Assembly (NCBI RefSeq): GCF_031455095.1
Contig: NZ_JAVDSB010000010.1
Coordinates: forward strand, 1 to 64,000
Length of the DNA stretch: 64,000 nt
From: Paenibacillus_E qinlingensis_A
GTDB taxonomy: Bacteria; Bacillota; Bacilli; Paenibacillales; NBRC-103111
Reading direction: 5' to 3'
Position 1 is the first letter of the stretch. Every line of letters begins with the position of its first letter. The position numbers and the translations under genes are program-made. Under the pieces are notes generated by a model. It was not told where the DNA came from. It saw only the letters and a list, made by a program, of their open reading frames with translations, and searched no databases. This document shows positions 50,601 through 59,187 of this stretch, piece after piece.

Positions 50601-51587
50601 TTAGTAAAGTCCCTCCTCGCCGAACTTCTTGGCTACACGATTGGCTGAAACAACCAGTATGAGTCCTACAACTGATTTGAATAATCCAGCAACCGTTGCA
50701 TAGCTGAACCGGCCTTGTTGAATACCGACACGATAAGCATACGTATCAAATACGTCAGCTACATGTGATACAGGTCCGCTCGCCATCAGGAAAATTTGTT
50801 CAAAACCTACATCCATCACTTGGCCTAACCGTAGGATTAGCAACACAATGATTGTGCTTTTGATACCAGGAATGGTGACATTGCGCATCTGCTGCCATCT
50901 TGTCGCACCATCAATTTGCGCGGCTTCATACAACTCAGAATTAATCCCAGCCAGTGCAGCAAGGAAGATAATCGTTCCCCAGCCCGCTTCTTTCCAAATA
51001 CTTTGAGCCGTAAGCAGGGCCCAGAAATAATTAGGCTCCGTTAGGAATTCAATCTTGTGTCCGCCGAATTCGACGATTAATTGGTTAATGACTCCACTGC
51101 TTTGACCGAGAATCAAGAAGCAAATACCGACGATGATAACCCAAGATAAGAAGTGAGGCAAATAGATCACCGTTTGTACGATTTTCTTAAAAGGTAAACT
51201 CTTCACCTCATTCAGCAATAAGGACACCACAATGGGAATCGGGAAGAAAAATACGATATTCAGAAGTGAGATCGCCATCGTATTTCGAAACAACATCATA
51301 AAATCGGGATTCGTGAAAAACTCATGAAAGTATTTCAATCCCACCCACTCGCTATCCCAGAAACCTAAATATGGAGAGTAATTTTGAAAAGCAAGCAATA
51401 ATCCCCATAACGGCACATACTTGAAAATGAGGAAAAATAGTAATCCTGGCGCTGCCAATAGATAGAGATATTTGTCACGCTTCAGCGCGACTTGCCACTC
51501 GTGTACCCATGATTTCTTAGATATCTTTCTTTCTTCGAGTCCACTCGGCATCACTTTCTGAAACTGTTCCACTTGACTATGTGACAA
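50601..51587 (-). CDS. CUT1 ABC transporter permease, LplB/YteP type
   Basis: This protein of about 328 aa is annotated from a TTG at 51587, because GAGGTGAT lies 4 nt upstream. A GTG three codons earlier sits within that site. It has a long cytoplasmic N-terminus, then six membrane segments. The EAA motif is at INSELYEAAQIDGATRWQQM, with LGQVMDVGFEQIFLMASG afterwards, typical of LplB/YteP. It is the first gene of the operon, behind the promoter block shared with the PL8 gene. Confidence 0.87.
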   Translation of the reverse strand: MSHSQVEQFQKVMPSGLEERKISKKSWVHEWQVALKRDKYLYLLAAPGLLFFLIFKYVPLWGLLLAFQNYSPYLGFWDSEWVGLKYFHEFFTNPDFMMLFRNTMAISLLNIVFFFPIPIVVSLLLNEVKSLPFKKIVQTVIYLPHFLSWVIIVGICFLILGQSSGVINQLIVEFGGHKIEFLTEPNYFWALLTAQSIWKEAGWGTIIFLAALAGINSELYEAAQIDGATRWQQMRNVTIPGIKSTIIVLLILRLGQVMDVGFEQIFLMASGPVSHVADVFDTYAYRVGIQQGRFSYATVAGLFKSVVGLILVVSANRVAKKFGEEGLY

Positions 51588-51636
51588 TGTCATCACCTCT
51601 CATTCGTACGATTGCATCTCGTTGTTTTGCTTGAAA

Positions 51637-51680
51637 CGATCGTACCTGATCGTCAGTCAAAGGGACAATGACCAATTCTT
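51637..51680 (-). promoter_or_regulatory. Promoter block of the third CUT1 operon (copy of the PL8 promoter)
   Basis: On the minus strand AATTGGTCATTGTC is followed by about 10 bp and then CGATCAGGTACGATCG. Within it TTGTCC (51663-51668) and TACGAT (51639-51644) are 18 bp apart. Nearly the same block precedes the PL8 gene, so both probably answer to the AraC sensor-regulator encoded between them. Confidence 0.65.
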
Positions 51681-51701
51681 ATCCACGGTTTGTGGAAAGA
51701 C

Positions 51702-51738
51702 AAAAAAGGAGAAACCCCGTAACGACGGGGTTTCTCCT
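51702..51738 (-). terminator. Terminator of the AraC sensor-regulator gene
   Basis: A perfect AGGAGAAACCCCGT stem (51707-51720 with 51725-51738) and AACG loop, followed on the minus strand by six T residues. Confidence 0.9.
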
Positions 51739-51804
51739 CACTTTATCCTCTTTTTTCGCCTTCATATGAAATGTTAAAAACAAGATATGGGCATTTTAAT
51801 TCCC

Positions 51805-54126
51805 TTAATTTTCCTCGTCTGATCCTCGGAATTGACCTGGCGTCACGCCCATATGCTTTTTAAATACCCGAATGAAGTTTTTCATCTGGTACCCTACCCG
51901 TTCAGCAACATCGGATACGGATAAATCCGTTGTACGAAGTAACTCAATGGACTTTTCAATCCTTACCTTGGTCAAATATTCAATAAAGGAGACATCTTTT
52001 TTCTTTTTGAACAACTTGCTTAAATATTGCGGACTTAGTCCACAAATCTGTGCACATTGATCCAATGACAGATCGAAGTGATAGTTCTCCTCCATGTACC
52101 GAACCACTTTGGCAATTAACTGCTCATGCTCCTGATGCTGCTTGCCATGCACATAGGCAACAAGGGGCTCAACCAATTGTTCTTTAAACCAGGCATTCAA
52201 TTCATAAGTCGTACTGATATTGCGAATATGGAGATAGGGATCCTCATTTGATTCCCCAAATAATTGTGCGGTATCCAATCCTAGCATGTAAGCTGTTCGA
52301 ATCGCAGCGGTTAGCAGTCGATAATATGACATTTGAATGAGCTCAGGCTTCTGAATCGCAGCCCCCATCGCTTTCGCAAACTCGTCCATCATCCTGACGG
52401 CTTCATCACGATCGCCTAGTTGCAACGAGTTCTCAAAATGCGTCTCGATCTCCAATGGGTATCGATAATGCATGTCTGAATGACTTTTACTCTTCGTATG
52501 CGAAATGACCTGATTGCCGCCTACGATCATTCGTGAGCGGACTGCCAGCAGTGCCTCTTCGTAAAGTTCAGGCAACTCCCCGATATGCTCGCTTTTCCCA
52601 CTGAGCCCAATCGTAACCTGGAGATGCAAGTAGTCAGATACAAGCAAACGCAGCCTCTCAGCAAACTGTTTGATGTCCGACTCTTCATCTTCAGCTAGCA
52701 GCGGATCGCGATACAGCCAAACAGCAACCTGATCATTCAGCAGATTGATGCCTATTCCTTCCATGGCATGGGATTGTAAAAGTTCACTCGCGATATTTTT
52801 TACGGCAAAAACAATTAACTCACGGTCATTTTCTTGAAAACGCACCTTACCTTCCGATTGTAAATCAAAGGCAATCACGATAACGATGCTTTCCTTTTGT
52901 GCAGGCACGTTATACCTTCTCAGCATGGCCGCTAACTGATCTTCGGAGTAATAGAGAAAGCGTCCCTGCAAAAGCTGTAGAGCAAAGATTTCACGAATTA
53001 GCGGCAATTGGTCACTGAGCTGCTGCTGCATGTCATTCGCTGTATTGCTGAGTTCTGCCCATCGTTTATGGACAAAGCCTACTTCATCGGTTTCCATTTC
53101 ATCCATTTGTCCGTCTTTCACATAGGCGACAAGATTCTGAATAGGGCGATATACACGACGTGTGCCCCACAGCGTTATAAGTGCACCGAACACCAAGCAT
53201 ATGAGAACGATGACCAGTGTGATTAACTTAATCCCATTCGACTTGGCATTTAATTGATCGATGGGAACCATGTTGATATATTGCCATTGATTCAAAGATG
53301 ACGTAATCGGGGTCACCATATATTCAGTATCATGGAAGACGAATTGGAACCGCTGTTCGGAACCTTTTTGAGCTACTCGATCGAGTAGACCTTGTGGAAC
53401 CTCAGTCCCACCCATGGAGGTAACGAGCACGCCCTTTTCGTCCAAGATAAACATTTGTTCACCTGTATAGCTTATAAACCGTTTCATAATATTCTGGAAC
53501 AGCTCTTCATTAATTCGAATAAACATGAGTCCGATGGGCTGTTTACCCAGCAGTGGCAACTTGGCAATTAACGTAATGCCATTGTCGTTGTAGCCTGGTA
53601 TTAAAGGGTATGGTCCGCTGACCCACCTAAGCTGATCATTGGAGGCAAGCTCTTTCAGGAGCGACTCACGTTCCACGTTGCCCTCAATGCGTCTCCCCCC
53701 ATAGATCGGAGAGATCAAATAACCTTCATCCGGTATGTACACAGCTACGTCGCTAGCTTCTTTATTCCCATTCATGAGCGCAGATAACTCACGTGAAATG
53801 CCAGAGTAGAAACCTGCGTAATTCGTGCTCTTTAATTCCACCAAGTTAGAGCTAAAAAAAGTACCCAGCAACATTTGAATCGCATTGTTTTGCAAGCGAT
53901 CTAGCGTGGCATCGATGGTAGAAGATACGTTGTTTAAGATTCGAACATTCGATTGGTTCACTTCACTCTGTACAGCGGATGCTGAATATAAATAACTCCC
54001 AATCCCAACAACGAGAACAGGAATAATCGCAGCGAACAAGGAAAGAGTGACCATATTGCGAAAGATCGTTTTGCGTCGAAAAAAACGCTTCCAAAAATTC
54101 GTTATTATTTTGCGCAGAACAATCAC
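51805..54126 (-). CDS. Membrane-anchored AraC-type sensor-regulator
   Basis: This 773-aa single-chain regulator has a membrane segment at about residues 25-50, an extracellular sensor of about 240 residues, a second membrane segment near 300-322 and a cytoplasmic linker region. A C-terminal AraC double HTH follows at about 670-770 (DQCAQICGLSPQYLSKLFKKK; SVSDVAERVGYQMKNFIRVFKKHMG). This architecture is common beside LplABC-type transporters and pectin or GAG lyases in Paenibacillus. The GTG start lies inside GAGGTGATT and is uncertain. It lies between its two likely targets, the CUT1 operon and the PL8 gene. Confidence 0.88.
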   Translation of the reverse strand: MIVLRKIITNFWKRFFRRKTIFRNMVTLSLFAAIIPVLVVGIGSYLYSASAVQSEVNQSNVRILNNVSSTIDATLDRLQNNAIQMLLGTFFSSNLVELKSTNYAGFYSGISRELSALMNGNKEASDVAVYIPDEGYLISPIYGGRRIEGNVERESLLKELASNDQLRWVSGPYPLIPGYNDNGITLIAKLPLLGKQPIGLMFIRINEELFQNIMKRFISYTGEQMFILDEKGVLVTSMGGTEVPQGLLDRVAQKGSEQRFQFVFHDTEYMVTPITSSLNQWQYINMVPIDQLNAKSNGIKLITLVIVLICLVFGALITLWGTRRVYRPIQNLVAYVKDGQMDEMETDEVGFVHKRWAELSNTANDMQQQLSDQLPLIREIFALQLLQGRFLYYSEDQLAAMLRRYNVPAQKESIVIVIAFDLQSEGKVRFQENDRELIVFAVKNIASELLQSHAMEGIGINLLNDQVAVWLYRDPLLAEDEESDIKQFAERLRLLVSDYLHLQVTIGLSGKSEHIGELPELYEEALLAVRSRMIVGGNQVISHTKSKSHSDMHYRYPLEIETHFENSLQLGDRDEAVRMMDEFAKAMGAAIQKPELIQMSYYRLLTAAIRTAYMLGLDTAQLFGESNEDPYLHIRNISTTYELNAWFKEQLVEPLVAYVHGKQHQEHEQLIAKVVRYMEENYHFDLSLDQCAQICGLSPQYLSKLFKKKKDVSFIEYLTKVRIEKSIELLRTTDLSVSDVAERVGYQMKNFIRVFKKHMGVTPGQFRGSDEEN

Positions 54127-54198
54127 CTCGCTAACTGAATACTGAGCATTTTAATCGGTTAGCCCTATAAAATCAAGTATCTCGAGAAATAAGGATGA

Positions 54199-54227
54199 CC
54201 CGACTTCATCACATAGACGAAGTCGGG
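54199..54227. terminator. Stem-loop upstream of the AraC sensor-regulator gene
   Basis: CCCGACTTC (54199-54207) and GAAGTCGGG (54219-54227) pair around an 11-nt loop. The T content after it is poor on both strands, so it is a weaker terminator candidate for transcripts arriving from the PL8 gene. Confidence 0.5.
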
Positions 54228-54320
54228 CTGTATTTGTTTCCAATAATCTTAGCTAACTTATGATTCGAAATAAACGGCTATACCGTCCTTTATCTGCCTT
54301 ACTTTCTCTACCTATCCCCA

Positions 54321-54506
54321 TGAGTCCGAAATGACCGAACTAATTTCTCTGTCGGCATCCTAGATTGTCCAATAGTCCGAATTAGCTGAACTAATTCCCC
54401 TCAAATGACCGCTACATCCGAAAAATGGTCATTTAGTTCGGTAAAATCGGACTACTCACACTTTTACGCACGAAATCGCCGATTTAGTTCAGAAATATCG
54501 GACTAC
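54321..54506. repeat. Family A palindrome module, copy 4
   Basis: Units begin at 54321, 54372, 54433 and 54484 with exact 51/61/51 spacing. Linkers resemble those of copy 1 (CTGTCGGC in the first, CGCACGAAATC in the last). It fills much of the 406-bp gap between the AraC sensor-regulator and the PL8 gene. Confidence 0.85.
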
Positions 54507-54532
54507 ACTCACTACCAGCCCCTTATAAAGTC

Positions 54533-57500
54533 TTATGACTTTAAAAAGGATATAGCCTTTAACAACTTTTCGGCGAATCCTGTGTCAATCTTTTTACCTG
54601 ATTGTGCACGAATATGATTTTCTAACGCGTTGAATGCTTGTTGAACTTGTGTCTGATTTGCACGCTTCTGAAGAACATCAATCATGACTAGCAAGCTGTT
54701 ATAGATGCCTTGGTTCGTAATCCAACCTTGCCCATAGGCATACCTGACTAATTCATCCAAGTGTCCTATATCCATCATTACTTTTAGCGTGTACACGGAT
54801 CTGGTTTCGTTCCCCGCTATATCCCTTGCCGTAACGACTATGGGATGATCGCCAATTGAAAGACTTAATGGACTGAACGTATAGGGGAGGCTTACTGTTT
54901 GGCCATTCAGCTCTAGTGACGTTTCTGCGACTCCGCTCTCAGCATCCCTTATGTCGAAATTCAAGCTGCCGCCCGCTGTCCAATAGACAGCCATCGAAAC
55001 GGTTGGTGTGATAACGGGAGCTGTCGTGTCCTTCTTGAACGTTACGACATGCGTTTTGCCTACGGATTCTGCTACATTGATCTGGAGCTTTAAGGTCGGC
55101 AACGTTTGTACAACCGTAACTGTCTCGTCACTACGCACGAGGGATAGTGCAGCCTTGTTCAGCTCCAGCGTAATCGTGCTTTGCTTTTGTGTTGGATCGG
55201 ATACAGCAACGGTTAACTCCGTTTGGGATTCCTTCACCATGACGGAAGCAGGATTGTGCACGGAGATAAAATCCACCGTTCCTGGCTGCCAGAAATTCGC
55301 CGCGGTAATGCCGAGCTTCTTCTCTTTAACCGCATGTACATCCGCCGTATTGCTCAGAATCTCTACATCAGGCGCATGGCTGTATTGTGCGGTAGCCTGA
55401 GTGTCTTTATGCGGCAGCATCACATACGCATACGCAGCATTCGAAGGCGTTGCCCCATGTTCAAAGGCCAGGCTCATGTAATTCCGAGTCATTGGCGTGG
55501 CCGTTTGGCCGCTGTTAATGTCGCTCCATTTGCCTGTTCTGGCTTCACGCAGTCCATACACGTTGGCCGCTTCTGGGAAATAATAGCCAATATCCGTTCC
55601 CGGCATATTTCCCGCCAAATGAGCCCAGTTAACGTTCTCCATCGTTTCCGACCAACCAAGCTGAGTTGGTTTGGCTGCTCCGTTCACGGTTAGCACATTA
55701 TCACCTGCATCACGCAACTTGCGGTTATCAATGATCGTTTCAACAGGCTGTGGTCCCGCATTATTACTTGAAATACCTGCACCCAATGCAACGATTTCAT
55801 CATCGAACATAAACCACGACTTTTTGCCTTGCAAGTCGCTTCCAGTCACTTTCGCCAAGGAAAAGTCCATGCCTGATGCACCGTAAAGTCCCTCAATCGT
55901 CGTGCCTCCTACCCATTCTTTCGCATTCATGTAAGAAGTCCAGTCACCTGGCGTCACGCCTTTGCCAGAACCATTCGTTGTCGTACCTGGTAAACGAAAC
56001 GAATCTACTGTTGGCCAAAAATCATTGCGATACTGGCCTAGATCTTGATCGTAAAGGTACGTCATACCAATCCCTGTATACCACCCTTTTAAGTTCTCGG
56101 TATTCCCCTTTTCAAATGCTGAGATCCGATTGGAGAACATGCTGATTCCGAAACCATATCCCTCGCGCAAATGAACAACACGGTCCATTCCTGCGAAAAT
56201 TTGGTTTTTGATCAATTCGCCTCTAGGCTGAATCGAAGCATCGTTCAAGAGATTTTTCACAATACTCAAATCATAAACAGATAATCCATCGAAATAATTG
56301 GAATATGTCGTATCCGACGCAATCCACGCCTTCGCCATACGCTTAATGGATAACGCTACATCCGCCGGCGCCCCTTCAGCTAAGCGAAGCAACGTTGTGA
56401 TCGTACCTCTAGCACTGCCTGAAGCTTGCCTCGACATGCCTCTGCCATTGACCATATCCATATAGAGACCTTTATAAATTACCGGCTCAAATGTATCTGA
56501 CACCCAATTGTAGACGTTATTGACGTTGGGATCTGTTACCGGCCAAGGGGAACCGTTCAACAAGTACGTCATATCGGCGGCTCTGCTTAACCAAACAGCT
56601 CCATATCCAGCCGTATACGCAATATTGGTATGTTGAACAAGGGAACCATCTCGATAAACGCCATCTCCATGCTCGGTGTAAGCAAATTCCGGACCGATCG
56701 CATCGCGGCCTTGTATAAGCCTTGCACTATTATTTCCGATCACACCCCGAACGGTAGCCACCAGTGCTTTATCCAGCAGATTTGCTCCCGTCATTTTGAC
56801 ACCTTTGACACCAAGAACGGAACCTGCCTTTGGATCTGGACAAAATTTATCAATCGGTTTGATAAACTTGATGATTTGCGCCTGTGTCAATTGCCCGTAC
56901 ATGAGCACGATGAGATCATTTAAGGCTTGCGGGACACCGATCTCCCAGTCAAACCAGTTTCCATATGGACTCTTGTTTTCGTTATATCGATTCGTATACA
57001 TCCAATCCATCGCGCTCACGATATCATCGCGCAACGCTGTGTTGTGATACAAGGGCGTCCCTGGCATGGAGTAGGCTAATGCCATTGTTTTTAAGCGAGC
57101 ATACGCTGTGCTAATCTGGCTTGAATCTGTTGTGCTCGTCATATCGCTCCAGACATGTGTGCGATTACTAGCTTTGTTCACGCGATCCCACAAGCCGGTT
57201 TGATCTGCATTCGATACACTATCTGCCAGTTTAGTGAGGTTAGCAGCCATATCTGGATCCGCAGGATTGAACAGGGCACCGCCCGTTAGTTTATCGTTCC
57301 ATTTCTGTCGAAGCGCACTATACGATGCTGCCATTTCCGCTGAATCAACGTTTATTGTACATTGCGCCGAAATCGTTCCATCTGGTGTTGAAACGGTAAT
57401 CGTTGCCGTCCCAACCCCTACAGCCGTCACTTTTCCATTGCTGTCTACTAGGACTGCATCCGGATTGCTGGTAGTCCAAATGACCGTTCTGTCCACTGCG

Positions 57501-58213
57501 TTCGTCGGAGTGAGCGCCGCTGTGAGCGTAGCCGTTGTATCTTTTGTCATGGAGAGCGCGCTTGGATCCAACGCAATTCCTGTTACGCCGTTATATTCCT
57601 CCAGACTCACTTCATCGAACCATACTTTCCCCATACCCGTCTCCAGAAATGGTTCGATAACCAATTTGGTTGCATTCGTTGGAATCGTCATAAAAACCTG
57701 TTGCATCTTCCAATCGTTCGTACCTACCAATTTCGGGGTTGAGGGACCATCTCCAACTTTGCTTGCATTATAAAATTGTGTTCGGAAGTATGCACCTGTA
57801 CCTGTTACATTCTCCGTTTTCAACCACATTTTCAATCGATAGGATCTCCCCGCGGCCACTGATGTTACCGTCTGATTAATCGAAACTCTGCTTGTTGCAA
57901 AGGCATCTACCAATACGGACTTACTTCCCTCATGGGCTGTCGTGTTATCCAGGGTGACATTGACGGTTTTATTGGGCGCCTTCCCGCTTCCCGTAGGTAT
58001 CCATAGCCCCCAACCCACAGGAGCACTCGCACTGCTCCAATTAGCATCCGTGGTCGTTGCCGCCTGTTCGAAGCTTCCGTTCGTCATCAGATTCACCGCA
58101 GCAGCTTCCGCCTTTTTGGTTGCGCTTTCATAAAATGGAGCAGATGAGGCAACTAGACTCCAAAGCAAATTAACAGCTAGCAGCATACTCACTTTCTTTT
58201 TGACCTTCTTCAT
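54533..58213 (-). CDS. Secreted polysaccharide lyase family 8 with carbohydrate-binding and Ig-like domains
   Basis: The protein is 1226 aa from the ATG at 58213, preceded by GGGAGGAT. The signal peptide is about 1-38. A CBM4/9-like jelly roll (about 40-205, NLMTNGSFEQAA…) and a bacterial Ig-like domain 2 (about 212-290, ALDPSALSMTKDTTATL) follow. The PL8 alpha/alpha toroid and beta-sandwich run from about 295 to 1050. Catalytic motifs are NWFDWEIGVPQALND (Asn), DGSLVQHTNIAYTAGYG (His, Tyr) and NGRGMSRQASG (Arg). The C-terminus has an Ig-like module (about 1065-1150) and a helical tail. PL8 enzymes eliminate uronic-acid bonds in hyaluronan, chondroitin, xanthan or alginate. The substrate is not decidable here. 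Confidence 0.92.
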   Translation of the reverse strand: MKKVKKKVSMLLAVNLLWSLVASSAPFYESATKKAEAAAVNLMTNGSFEQAATTTDANWSSASAPVGWGLWIPTGSGKAPNKTVNVTLDNTTAHEGSKSVLVDAFATSRVSINQTVTSVAAGRSYRLKMWLKTENVTGTGAYFRTQFYNASKVGDGPSTPKLVGTNDWKMQQVFMTIPTNATKLVIEPFLETGMGKVWFDEVSLEEYNGVTGIALDPSALSMTKDTTATLTAALTPTNAVDRTVIWTTSNPDAVLVDSNGKVTAVGVGTATITVSTPDGTISAQCTINVDSAEMAASYSALRQKWNDKLTGGALFNPADPDMAANLTKLADSVSNADQTGLWDRVNKASNRTHVWSDMTSTTDSSQISTAYARLKTMALAYSMPGTPLYHNTALRDDIVSAMDWMYTNRYNENKSPYGNWFDWEIGVPQALNDLIVLMYGQLTQAQIIKFIKPIDKFCPDPKAGSVLGVKGVKMTGANLLDKALVATVRGVIGNNSARLIQGRDAIGPEFAYTEHGDGVYRDGSLVQHTNIAYTAGYGAVWLSRAADMTYLLNGSPWPVTDPNVNNVYNWVSDTFEPVIYKGLYMDMVNGRGMSRQASGSARGTITTLLRLAEGAPADVALSIKRMAKAWIASDTTYSNYFDGLSVYDLSIVKNLLNDASIQPRGELIKNQIFAGMDRVVHLREGYGFGISMFSNRISAFEKGNTENLKGWYTGIGMTYLYDQDLGQYRNDFWPTVDSFRLPGTTTNGSGKGVTPGDWTSYMNAKEWVGGTTIEGLYGASGMDFSLAKVTGSDLQGKKSWFMFDDEIVALGAGISSNNAGPQPVETIIDNRKLRDAGDNVLTVNGAAKPTQLGWSETMENVNWAHLAGNMPGTDIGYYFPEAANVYGLREARTGKWSDINSGQTATPMTRNYMSLAFEHGATPSNAAYAYVMLPHKDTQATAQYSHAPDVEILSNTADVHAVKEKKLGITAANFWQPGTVDFISVHNPASVMVKESQTELTVAVSDPTQKQSTITLELNKAALSLVRSDETVTVVQTLPTLKLQINVAESVGKTHVVTFKKDTTAPVITPTVSMAVYWTAGGSLNFDIRDAESGVAETSLELNGQTVSLPYTFSPLSLSIGDHPIVVTARDIAGNETRSVYTLKVMMDIGHLDELVRYAYGQGWITNQGIYNSLLVMIDVLQKRANQTQVQQAFNALENHIRAQSGKKIDTGFAEKLLKAISFLKS

Positions 58214-58253
58214 CAATTCATCCTCCCGTGATCACATTCTTCTTGCACATATC

Positions 58254-58295
58254 CGATCGTACCTGACCGCTTCTGCAGTGACAATGACCAATTAT
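58254..58295 (-). promoter_or_regulatory. Promoter block of the PL8 gene
   Basis: TTGTCA (58279-58284) and TACGAT (58256-58261) are 17 bp apart on the minus strand. AATTGGTCATTGTC precedes and CAGGTACGATCG covers the -10 region, as in the CUT1 operon promoter at 51637-51680. Further upstream (58325-58350) lies a decayed copy of the 51702-51738 terminator, so a promoter-plus-terminator segment of about 100 bp was duplicated. The rest of the 58217-58533 gap shows only the tetR promoter. Confidence 0.65.
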
Positions 58296-58458
58296 TGCTT
58301 CGGAAATAGGAGAAGACAAATACAAGAGAACCCCGTTGTTACAGGCTTCTCTATCGATGCAATGCACTTTTTTTAACCTATCTCAATCCTTCATATCCTT
58401 TTAAGTGCCTGCTAGACTGCACGGGCGACACGTTAGCAAGCCTGCTTTGAAATCGTTA

Positions 58459-58510
58459 TTGACTATAACGGCTAACCCGTATAATATAAATGTCAGTGAC
58501 TACTGACATT
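58459..58510 (+). promoter_or_regulatory. tetR promoter with palindromic operator
   Basis: TTGACT (58459-58464) and TATAAT (58480-58485, 15-bp spacer) are followed at once by AATGTCAGT–GACT–ACTGACATT (58489-58510), a perfect palindrome over the transcription start. A second copy of the operator lies before the MFS gene. The layout fits autorepression. Confidence 0.8.
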
Positions 58511-58533
58511 TTGTTCGGAAGAGGGATAACGCT

Positions 58534-59124
58534 ATGGACAACAGCAAGATGGGAAGCGGCGATAAACTGCTATTAGCAGCACTCCATTTGATCGCGGAAA
58601 AAGGCTATAACGGAGTAACGACGCTGGAAATTGCCACCGCGGCTGGCCTCAGCGAGAAGACCCTATTTCGCCATTTCGGCACGAAACAGAAGCTTCTTGA
58701 AGCGGCTTTCGACCGTTATCATTATGCGGAAGAGATGAAGAAACTGTTCGCCGAGAAGCTCGTCTGGGATTTAGAGAAGGATCTTCTTCTCGTGAGCACG
58801 ACCTATCATGAGATCATGAATCGGAATCGGAAAATGATTCAAATCTCCCTCAAAGAGGATGAGGGGCAATTGCCCGGCTTTCGTGCTCGCACTCAGAAGC
58901 ATCCGCAGCAGCTACTTGAGATATTAACCAACTATTTCATTGAGATGTCCCACAAAGGGAAAATCGTGACATCGAATCCTGAGCTGCAGGCATTTTCATT
59001 TATCATGATGCACTTCGGGGCGTTCATGAACGATCTCGATCAACATAAAAGCTATCCTGGCATCGGCTTAACACCTTTCGTACAAGAGAGCATCCAACTA
59101 TTTGCTAGGGCTTTACGGCCTTAG
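58534..59124 (+). CDS. TetR family repressor
   Basis: This 196-aa protein has an N-terminal TetR HTH at residues 10-55 (GYNGVTTLEIATAAGLSEKTLFRHF) and an all-helical ligand-binding domain. GAGGGAT precedes the ATG. It is followed after 63 bp by an MFS efflux gene. The same palindrome lies in front of each gene, so it probably represses itself and the pump until a drug or toxic ligand binds. Confidence 0.92.
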   Translation: MDNSKMGSGDKLLLAALHLIAEKGYNGVTTLEIATAAGLSEKTLFRHFGTKQKLLEAAFDRYHYAEEMKKLFAEKLVWDLEKDLLLVSTTYHEIMNRNRKMIQISLKEDEGQLPGFRARTQKHPQQLLEILTNYFIEMSHKGKIVTSNPELQAFSFIMMHFGAFMNDLDQHKSYPGIGLTPFVQESIQLFARALRP

Positions 59125-59140
59125 TTTTTTTCTCACCACA

Positions 59141-59160
59141 ATGTCAGTAAGTACTGACAG
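59141..59160 (+). promoter_or_regulatory. Second TetR operator, before the MFS gene
   Basis: ATGTCAGT–AAGT–ACTGACAG differs from the first operator only in the 4-nt centre and one outer base. It lies 28 bp before the MFS ATG, where it could also block read-through or an internal promoter. Confidence 0.75.
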
Positions 59161-59187
59161 TCTTTTTTTGAAAGGAAGTGTCCTTTT

